A stretch of 14,169 nucleotides of DNA from Anaerolineae bacterium. Its GTDB lineage: Bacteria > Chloroflexota > Anaerolineae > Promineifilales > Promineifilaceae. A program made the translations under genes and the position numbers. Below the pieces are notes generated by a model that searched no databases, was not told the origin of the DNA, and saw only the letters and a list, made by a program, of their open reading frames with translations. This document shows positions 7,501-12,830 of the stretch, piece after piece (position 1 is the stretch's first letter; every line of letters begins with the position of its first letter). Where the stretch lies: assembly GCA_014879345.1 (NCBI GenBank), contig JACSSI010000042.1, positions 1 to 14,169 on the forward strand. The letters are read 5' to 3'.

Positions 7501-10500
7501 GCATGGCTGAGCTTGTCGTCGAGCTGCTGGCTGAGGTTCAGCGATTCGTCCAGCCACTGCTGAGCCTGGCCGTACTCGCCGCGCAGCAGAGCAATCCGAC
7601 CCTGGTTCATGCTGGCGTAGGTGCGAATGCGCCGTTCATCAATCTGGGCGCAAGTCTCCAGACAGGCAGTTAAATAATCAGCCGCCTCATCTAAACGGCC
7701 GCGATGCAATGCCGATGCGCCCAACAAGCGCAAACAGCCAGCTTTGAGCCAGTCATCCCTGGTTTCCGGATACAAGTCCAGGCTTTCCTGGGCAGCACAG
7801 GCCGACTCCTCATATTTGCCCTGCATCATCAGACCAAAAGCCAGCCAGGCCACGGCGAAAGCTTCTTTCTGATGGTCTGGCGGCTCTATCTGGCGCAGGG
7901 CAGTGATGCCAGCCCGCATGTGGACTATGCCTTCCGCCAACCAGCCGCGCCGGGCGGCAAGGCTTCCCTGCCCGGCGCGTAAGAAAGCGAGCAGCAGGGT
8001 CTCTTCCCTATCGACTGGAGCGGATGTGGTTAATGCTTCCCGTGTCTGGTTGAACAAATCTTCGCCGCCGCTCAAATCACCGCGAAATTCGCAGTACAGC
8101 CAGAAACATTCAGCAGCCTCGCTTAAAGCGGAAAGGCGGCGACGGCGGACGCCATGCTGCCAGGCTGCACGGATGTTGTCGATGTCGCTGGCTATCTCGG
8201 TGAGGACAGTTTGTTGGCGGCCTCCTTTAATGGCAGGCGCACGCTCAGCCAGGAAATCGAGGTAGAAGTCACTGTGTTGGTCTCGGATTGTCTCGGCTTC
8301 GACGGCATCCCTTTCGAGCTGTGTCACAGCAAACTGGCGGATGAGTTCATGGAGGGTATAACGGCCGTTTTCCTCTCTTCTTAACAAAGAATGATCCAGC
8401 AGCCGAGCCAGGTCGGGCAGCGCCGCACCTGTCACAGCGACAGCGGCGGCGCGCGTGCAGCCACCCCGGAAAACCGACAGGCGCTGTAAGACGCGCTTCT
8501 CGTCCTCCGACAAAGAGCGCCACATCTGGTTAAAAATAGCACGCAGGCTGCGGTGTCGTTCCTCAATGGGTGCCGTCGCTGCGTCGGCCGACAAAAAATC
8601 CAAATCTTGCTCAATTTCGGCCACAATTTCCGCCACCGAAATGGCTCGCACCCACGAAGCAGCCAGTTCCAACGCCAGCGGCAGCCCATCCAGCAAACGG
8701 CAAAGCTTCTCCAAGTGCGGCAAATCCCCCTCGGTGACGGTAAAGGCGGCATGTGCCCGTCGTGCCTGCTGCACAAAAAGACGCAGAGCGCTAAAACTTT
8801 CCCAATCGGCACGGGTTGACAAGGGGTTGGTGGTGGTAGGAAATGACAGGCCGTGCAGTTCATACCCCCATTCTTCGGCCAGCATCAGCCGGACACGGGA
8901 GGTCGCCAGAATATTCAGCGTGGGGGCGGCTTGCAGCAAGTCGCTCAGAAGATCGACGCCGGTTAACAAATGCTCCAGGTTGTCCAGGATGAGCAGCAGT
9001 TTTCGTGGACGCAGATAATTTAAAAGCTGCGTACGGGGGGTTGCCGCGCCGGAAAACTGGAGATCGAGAGCCTGGGCAATGGCAGGCACGATGTAGTCCG
9101 CTTCGGCTACCATCGCCAGGGGTACAAAATAGACGCCGTCAGGATAGTGGGCCGCTAAACGCTGTCCTGCCTCGATGGACAGACGGCTCTTGCCAATGCC
9201 ACCCGGCCCAATGAGAGACAGGAGTCGGCAGGCATGATCTTCGACCAGATTTTGTTGGATTTGGGCCAATTCTTTTTCACGGCCGACAAAAGGGGTGGCT
9301 GGCGTGGGTAAATGATGGAACATGGCGGCGGCTGGATCTGAGATGGGAACGGCCGTTACCATTTCAGGCGGCAGTGTTTCTGGGGTTAAGTTCAGGGAAA
9401 GGGGCGGATGGGGAGAACGGCCGTTTTGAATGGCTTCCAACGCCGCCGCCACCTGCCGTACACTGCCGATACGCTCGTCCGGTTCCTTGTGCAGCATGTG
9501 CTGAACCAGGTTGTTTAAAGCTGGCGGCACATCTTCGCGCAATACACGCAGGTCTGGAACCGGATCATGAAGTACCCGAATCACCATCTTCGCCATCGCC
9601 GTCTCCCCAAAAGGAGAGTTGCCGATTACCATTTCATACAGAACAGCCCCCAACGACCAGATGTCGCTGCGCGTATCCGTTTTTTGCGACAGGAGCGCTT
9701 CCGGACTCATATACCCTGGACTACCCAGAAGAGCGCCGGTTCCGGTTATGCCAGACTCGCTTCGTTCCAGGCGAGCGACGCCAAAATCTGTTAACCGTGG
9801 CGTCCCATCCTCGGCCAGCAAAATGTTGGCAGGCTTCAAATCTCGGTGAATGACACCCAGATGATGCGCCCGGCTGAGCGCATCCGCCAGTTCCAGGGCA
9901 ATAGCCAATGCCTGCTTCAGAGGCAGCGGGCCGGTCTTATCTAGGAGTTGGCGCAAGCTGCCCCCCGGCACATATTCCATCACAATGTGCTGCTGGCCCT
10001 CTCGCTCAAACATAGCCAGCATCTGCACAATGTTAGGGTGGTTCAACTGGCGTAATATCTCCCCCTCTCGCTGAAAGCGGATCAAGTATTCATCGTCCTG
10101 GGTGGTCAGTTCCGGCCTGAGGCGCTTGATGACCACTGGCTTATCTGTGACAACATCGCGCCCCAGATACACTTCCCCGTGACCGCCAGTCGCCAACAGC
10201 TCCCCCCTCTCATAGCGCTCTACTGGGGGCAGCGACGCCGGTGATTCAGACGCACCCCCTTCCGCCGCCTGAAATTCAGGCAGTAACAGGCGTCGCTGAT
10301 GAATAGCCTCATACAATTCAGTGGTTTCTGGCTCAGGCGAAACCCCCATTTCCTCATCCAGGATGCGCACACATTCTTCATACTGGCGCAGGGCGGCAGC
10401 TTGCTGCCCCGTCCAGGCGTAAAGCTGCATGAGCTGGCGGTGGGCCGGTTCGTGCAGTGTATCCAGCGCCAGCCAACGGCGGCCATACTCAATACAACGC

Positions 10501-11048
10501 TCAAATTCCGATTGGCTACGATGCCATGTTATCAGTTTTTGCAATATCTCGGCCAAACTGCGCCGCAGGCTTTCTACCTGAAAAAACTGCCATTCATCAT
10601 AAGCAGGACTGTCGGGCAGTGAGAATCCGGCCATGAAATCGGCGGTGTACAACGAAACGGCCGTTTCGCACGCGGTTAGGCAGGTAGTACATGCCCGCTT
10701 TGGAAAGTGATCATGTTCCCGTAACTGATTAACTTGCGCCTGGAAGTGGACAACATCCACCCAATAATCTGCTGCCGGATGCATGCTTACCTGACTGCGA
10801 TCAATGTGCAGCACTTCATCCCCCACTGTGTTTTTGAGGCGCGAAAGTTCACGGCGCAGATTAGCGCGTGCGCTGGATTGATCATATTCCGGCCAAAAGA
10901 GTGTAGCCAGCATGTCACGACTGTGAGGTTGGACGTTAACCGCCAGGTATGCCGCTAGTGCGGCGACTTTACGACGATTAATTGGAATGAGCTGGCTCTG
11001 GGACTCCAGGCGGGGAGTTCCAAAAAGATACATTTGTAACCGAGCCAT
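4374..11048 (-). CDS. Giant SARP-kinase-STAND-TPR-STAND-TPR regulator (frameshifted near 3' end)
   Basis: About 2,224 codons in this frame; roughly 2,323 residues if the frameshift is repaired. Domain order, by approximate residue: 1-95 winged-helix DNA-binding domain (MARLQMYLFGTPRLES; LATLFWPEYDQSSARANLRREL) and 95-255 BTAD, together the SARP/AfsR N-terminus; 280-540 Hanks-type Ser/Thr kinase with ATP loop ATGGHGEVYLG, Lys in VVIKRL, HRDLKPAN (~400), DFG (~421), SPGYMSPE and DIWSLG, so all catalytic residues are present; ~586 onward TPFVGREKE, Walker A GPGGIGKSRL (~613), Walker B LLLILDNLEHL and ILATSR, a STAND/NB-ARC-like ATPase; ~1000-1390 TPRs; ~1437 a second TPFVGRKQE, Walker A GPGGMGKTRL (~1465) and LLLILDNFEHL; ~1930 onward more TPRs. 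It likely integrates a ligand/TPR input, nucleotide switching and self-phosphorylation into DNA binding. The targets are unknown. I start at ATG 11048 because MARLQxYLFG is the usual SARP start; a TTG at 11075 is possible but lacks a ribosome-binding site. The first glycine of the kinase loop is Ala. The last ~53 residues of this frame are out-of-frame sequence. Confidence 0.9.
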   Translation of the reverse strand: MARLQMYLFGTPRLESQSQLIPINRRKVAALAAYLAVNVQPHSRDMLATLFWPEYDQSSARANLRRELSRLKNTVGDEVLHIDRSQVSMHPAADYWVDVVHFQAQVNQLREHDHFPKRACTTCLTACETAVSLYTADFMAGFSLPDSPAYDEWQFFQVESLRRSLAEILQKLITWHRSQSEFERCIEYGRRWLALDTLHEPAHRQLMQLYAWTGQQAAALRQYEECVRILDEEMGVSPEPETTELYEAIHQRRLLLPEFQAAEGGASESPASLPPVERYERGELLATGGHGEVYLGRDVVTDKPVVIKRLRPELTTQDDEYLIRFQREGEILRQLNHPNIVQMLAMFEREGQQHIVMEYVPGGSLRQLLDKTGPLPLKQALAIALELADALSRAHHLGVIHRDLKPANILLAEDGTPRLTDFGVARLERSESGITGTGALLGSPGYMSPEALLSQKTDTRSDIWSLGAVLYEMVIGNSPFGETAMAKMVIRVLHDPVPDLRVLREDVPPALNNLVQHMLHKEPDERIGSVRQVAAALEAIQNGRSPHPPLSLNLTPETLPPEMVTAVPISDPAAAMFHHLPTPATPFVGREKELAQIQQNLVEDHACRLLSLIGPGGIGKSRLSIEAGQRLAAHYPDGVYFVPLAMVAEADYIVPAIAQALDLQFSGAATPRTQLLNYLRPRKLLLILDNLEHLLTGVDLLSDLLQAAPTLNILATSRVRLMLAEEWGYELHGLSFPTTTNPLSTRADWESFSALRLFVQQARRAHAAFTVTEGDLPHLEKLCRLLDGLPLALELAASWVRAISVAEIVAEIEQDLDFLSADAATAPIEERHRSLRAIFNQMWRSLSEDEKRVLQRLSVFRGGCTRAAAVAVTGAALPDLARLLDHSLLRREENGRYTLHELIRQFAVTQLERDAVEAETIRDQHSDFYLDFLAERAPAIKGGRQQTVLTEIASDIDNIRAAWQHGVRRRRLSALSEAAECFWLYCEFRGDLSGGEDLFNQTREALTTSAPVDREETLLLAFLRAGQGSLAARRGWLAEGIVHMRAGITALRQIEPPDHQKEAFAVAWLAFGLMMQGKYEESACAAQESLDLYPETRDDWLKAGCLRLLGASALHRGRLDEAADYLTACLETCAQIDERRIRTYASMNQGRIALLRGEYGQAQQWLDESLNLSQQLDDKLSHADLLRDLGLLAVHQGQIDQALVHLEKSLAIAEEIGSSNTGATKTYLGIVWQQRGEWDKATHLLRDGLAAARTLGHQAEVAECLHQMGILTYRQGAEHQAEQFLHEALVVWQELDNEPMLAAVYNSLGRVMTRAGESRTGEACRFYRLALQVACSHKLAPVALDVFTGVAPLLLHAGKVQRAVALLSLAEKHPASSGATREAARLALEELPAHEVAAEHSREQLPDWREMAAGLVEELETAVSTQKSTKIKLPQPSTPFVGRKQELAAVRKLLLDDAANRLVTLSGPGGMGKTRLALAVAASLVDHFPDGVIFLELAPLDSPAQILPELAEQLDFHFQGQATPETQLIDFLRDKQLLLILDNFEHLLSEATLAGRILQGAPRVKILATSRERLNLIQETLFPLPGMALPQESQAQTLLENEAALLFIQQAGLSAAELEQSPESMQAIARLCHLVDGMPLALVLAAGWLDVLTLPEIADEIATCFDVLEGDMRDLPERQRSVRAVFTTSWNQLTAADKQILAKLSLFRNGFTRPAANQVAGATVRILLTLVNRSWLQRDANGRFHMHELARQFAREKLRSSPEAQAEAREQYVRYFIDLFHETNQMMNGPQQKEAIRIVATEFDNVRVAWERLIAEGRVVEVVDELLPAIFRFCEAQLKALEMNALLRPAQKGVAAAVLDEAEKRRLQVILLTAQSAFCLNGYPIRFETFGLLIPAELKSIREAWALTGSLERLQELHVWGILLTYIYGRIINREEGQVIMRQLVTYHRTAKAQRPLALALLFLVNLMQLDYTDKEKQQEIETHIQEALAIYKAYGDEREGGLTLRALGQLRRFQHDFEAAIDLWQTAQAQLQTAGDVVIAADLHWQIGDVYMQLGRFEEAFSSYRKTSDAYLEMGITRLAAQVLSKESYEAVRYSTLEHALETRERSLAISQEWGDTWAVAWCLWEMGEIYRVLGDLAAARSWYDKARTVFDEVGDRSGYIFYHRGLGDIARCRVILRKRKPSSPRASNMPRNQTMIGALPMPAPVWPGRQLRLKHMTKPVNI
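4533..4545 (-). other. Apparent single-base deletion (frameshift) in the giant regulator
   Basis: Between the C5 run at 4541-4545 (G5 on the coding strand) and the GG at 4533-4534 (CC on the coding strand), the TPR pattern switches from one frame to the next. Adding one G in the run, or one C at GCC, restores a canonical TPR. A homopolymer miscount is the simplest cause; a genuine mutation truncating the protein is the alternative. Confidence 0.75.
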
Positions 11049-11179
11049 ACCCCATTTTATAAAAAATAGGGACAAAAGAAAACTGGCAAATAAGAATGAG
11101 ACAAATTGGGGACGCTGCCAGGGACGTAGCGGGATCGGCTGTATTGTATTCTGGCACTATGTTTAAGAGCAATCATTCA

Positions 11180-11207
11180 GGTTCCCGGTTAAGAATAGCA
11201 GGGAACC
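11180..11207. promoter_or_regulatory. GGTTCCC/GGGAACC inverted repeat in the divergent intergenic region
   Basis: A perfect 7-bp inverted repeat with a 14-bp spacer lies in the 187-bp gap between the leftward giant regulator (ATG 11048) and the rightward ParB-like gene (ATG 11236). It is placed 28 bp before the latter's start. It may be an operator shared by the divergent genes or a 5'-leader hairpin. I see no convincing -35/-10 pair in this gap. Confidence 0.4.
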
Positions 11208-11235
11208 CGGAGTTACATGTCCAAGGAGGCATCTC

Positions 11236-11802
11236 ATGAGTCATTATTATGTAAATCTGGAATACGGACAGTCGAATGGCAACGCTAATCAGAGGGCATT
11301 GTTTGAAGCGTTGGATGCTTATTCGTTGCTGACAAGAAACGGCCGTTTACGTCGGTTATGGGCTAGAATTCGGCGGCAGCCTTATACGCTGTGGAGCTTG
11401 AATTCGATGTCGCAACAGTGGCAGGTGCAGGCACGTTATGAAAGCGGCTTGCAGTTGGTTCCCGTAGCCGCCATTCGTGGCAGCGAGGGCAAAGAAAGCG
11501 CTTTCGACTCTCATTTCACCCCCTTGCACCATCGGCACAGCCGGGAACGGTGGCTGGGTATTGCCATGGCTCACTGGCAAGGACAAATTCTGCCTCCGGT
11601 GGATCTTATCAAGGTGGACGACGGCCGTTCTGCTGTTTATTTCGTGCGTGATGGTCATCATCGTGTCTCGGTTGCCCGTGCTTTTGGGCAGAGGGAAATT
11701 GAAGCGAATGTGACGGTGTGGCAGTTAAACGGGCCAGCACCCTGGAATGCCTGTGAGCCGTCTATGCAAACGGCCGTTCCCGCCGCCGATTACTCATATT
11801 GA
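11236..11802 (+). CDS. Solo ParB-like domain protein
   Basis: A 188-residue protein whose residues ~75-160 match the ParB/Spo0J-like nucleotide-binding fold. It has VPVAAIRGS at the start, ILPPVDLIKV before the central strand, and YFVRDGHHRVSVARAFG (D139-R143), the ParB box-II-type GxxR motif in the variant DGxHRVSVAR. No helix-turn-helix or ParA partner is present, so chromosome partitioning is unlikely. Related stand-alone proteins occur in Chloroflexota, with no role I can name. The N-terminal ~70 residues are basic and Trp-rich (RRLWARIRRQPYTLWSL), of unknown function. The start is supported by AAGGAGG (11223-11229) 6 nt upstream. It is divergent from the giant regulator and followed by a strong terminator. 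Three copies of the ACGGCCGT palindrome lie inside it. Confidence 0.75.
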   Translation: MSHYYVNLEYGQSNGNANQRALFEALDAYSLLTRNGRLRRLWARIRRQPYTLWSLNSMSQQWQVQARYESGLQLVPVAAIRGSEGKESAFDSHFTPLHHRHSRERWLGIAMAHWQGQILPPVDLIKVDDGRSAVYFVRDGHHRVSVARAFGQREIEANVTVWQLNGPAPWNACEPSMQTAVPAADYSY

Positions 11803-11860
11803 TCCAAAACGCCGTCTCAAAGGCCAGACAAGCAGTTGACTAACGGCCGTTTTTATGAAA

Positions 11861-11916
11861 ACAGCCCGACAAACAAAACCCACCGCTTCAACGGTGGGTT
11901 TTGTTTGTCGGGCTGT
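11861..11916. terminator. Perfect 25-bp-stem bidirectional terminator
   Basis: Arms 11861-11885 and 11892-11916 are perfectly complementary, with the six-base loop CTTCAA. The GC-rich core (CCCACCG/CGGTGGG) is followed by T-rich sequence in both directions (GGGTTTTGTTTG). It lies between the convergent ParB-like gene (stop 11802) and the PQ-loop gene (stop 11964), exactly where a shared intrinsic terminator belongs. The stem is unusually long because the A/T tracts are followed by a second GC clamp (ACAGCCCGAC). Confidence 0.88.
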
Positions 11917-11963
11917 CTCTGTAATTTTTCGTCTGATGACAGCTTGGCTGATTTTAGATCACC

Positions 11964-12335
11964 TCAGGCACAACCGCATTCTTGCACGGCGGGCGCCCGA
12001 ACCAAAACCGGAATGGCGCAGCGTACCCGGCTAATGATCTGCATCTCAGACCAGGCGGCGGTGGAGGCGATGCCCTCATGCCGCAGATACCAGACAAGCA
12101 TAAAAAGCGTGGTAAGCGTGTAAAACCCGTGCAGGAACCAGATGGGCCCAAAAGGCAGGTGGCTGATGTAGACCCAATGCACCAGGTTGCCCACGTTGGA
12201 AAGGGTGATATTGGCAAAGCTGTAGCTTTTCATATCGCGCGTTTTGAATGCTTTCGTCAACATAGGGACGGTGCTGCTGATAAAAACGGCCGTTGACAAA
12301 AATCCGGCAATCGTGTGTAAGTTGATACTGTCCAT
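11964..12335 (-). CDS. PQ-loop / SemiSWEET-like small membrane protein
   Basis: A 123-residue protein with three predicted membrane helices (about 7-29, 40-60, 62-84), the size and topology of a bacterial SemiSWEET or PQ-loop half-transporter. These work as dimers and move sugars or other small molecules. The first helix reads AGFLSTAVFISSTVPMLTKA. The position where the family has Pro-Gln is P24-M25, so the namesake Gln is missing. The second helix contains NITLSNVGNLVHWVYI, with the Asn residues typical of SWEETs. The C-terminal ~35 residues are hydrophilic or mixed and end in ECGCA, a possible thiol pair. I start at ATG 12335 because GAGGA lies about 9 nt upstream and the helix pattern begins just after it; a longer frame extends to 12395 but overlaps the rhodanese gene. 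It is the last gene of the leftward operon, 28 bp after the rhodanese gene. Confidence 0.78.
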   Translation of the reverse strand: MDSINLHTIAGFLSTAVFISSTVPMLTKAFKTRDMKSYSFANITLSNVGNLVHWVYISHLPFGPIWFLHGFYTLTTLFMLVWYLRHEGIASTAAWSEMQIISRVRCAIPVLVRAPAVQECGCA

Positions 12336-12363
12336 AGTTAGTTCCTCTGTTCTTGATTCATGT

Positions 12364-12738
12364 TTACGCCGCCATTGCCAGCGAGGGGGCTGCAAAGTCG
12401 GAGCGTAATTCTGGTGGCTGCACCATCAATCCTTCCAATGGGTAACCCGCTTCCTGCCATTCGGCCAGGCCGCCCGCATAGCGGTATACTCGCCTGAAGC
12501 CATAGCTAACTAGAATGCGATAGGCATTGACACTGGCAGCGCAGGCCGGATTGGAGCAGTAAACCACCACTTCATCATCGGGATGCAGGCTGTTTACGGC
12601 CTCTAACATGTTGGCAAAATGCAGCGAGCCAGGGATGTGCATATTTTCGTAGGCACGGCGATCCAAAGCCATGATCAGCTTCACGTCATCGCCTCGATCC
12701 AATTTCACTTTTAATTCTTCATGTTTCATAATGTTCAT
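12364..12738 (-). CDS. Rhodanese-like domain protein
   Basis: A 124-residue single rhodanese domain. Recognisable are the HIPGS motif (residues 34-38), the active-site loop VVVYCSNPACAAS with the presumed catalytic Cys61 and a second Cys66, and the closing YRYAGGLAEWQEAGYPLEG that ends the fold. Rhodaneses carry persulfide sulfur on the active cysteine and serve sulfur transfer, thiol redox or signalling; no signal peptide is seen, so it is likely cytosolic. The C-terminal ~20 residues extend beyond the domain. The start ATG 12738 has AGGAG about 7-8 nt upstream; Met4 is possible. It lies between the FAD oxidoreductase (92-bp gap containing a hairpin) and the PQ-loop gene (28-bp gap), all leftward. 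Confidence 0.9.
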   Translation of the reverse strand: MNIMKHEELKVKLDRGDDVKLIMALDRRAYENMHIPGSLHFANMLEAVNSLHPDDEVVVYCSNPACAASVNAYRILVSYGFRRVYRYAGGLAEWQEAGYPLEGLMVQPPELRSDFAAPSLAMAA

Positions 12739-12771
12739 GGTTTGTCTCCTGGTAATTCAAAATTTTTTAGA

Positions 12772-12803
12772 AAATGAGCCTGTTCTGGCGCGTCGGCTCA
12801 TTT
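12772..12803 (-). terminator. Hairpin with U-rich tail between FAD oxidoreductase B and rhodanese
   Basis: A perfect 9-bp stem, AAATGAGCC (12772-12780) with GGCTCATTT (12795-12803), 14-nt loop. Read on the minus strand it is followed by TTTTCTAAAAAATTTT. It lies 28 bp after the FAD gene stop and may terminate or attenuate transcription into the rhodanese/PQ-loop genes. Confidence 0.5.
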
Positions 12804-12830
12804 GTTAAAATTATTTTTGTTACGGTTTAC

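Noticed and set aside
8455..9018. Plus-strand ORF of 187 codons
   Set aside because: Antisense shadow of the first STAND domain; no domain or start signal.
11049..11075. TTG at 11075 as start of the giant regulator
   Set aside because: It adds SLFFIKWG-type residues with no ribosome-binding site; the ATG at 11048 gives the usual SARP N-terminus.
11236..11802. Chromosome or plasmid partitioning gene parB
   Set aside because: No ParA, no helix-turn-helix segment and no parS-like sites nearby; only the ParB-like fold motif is present.
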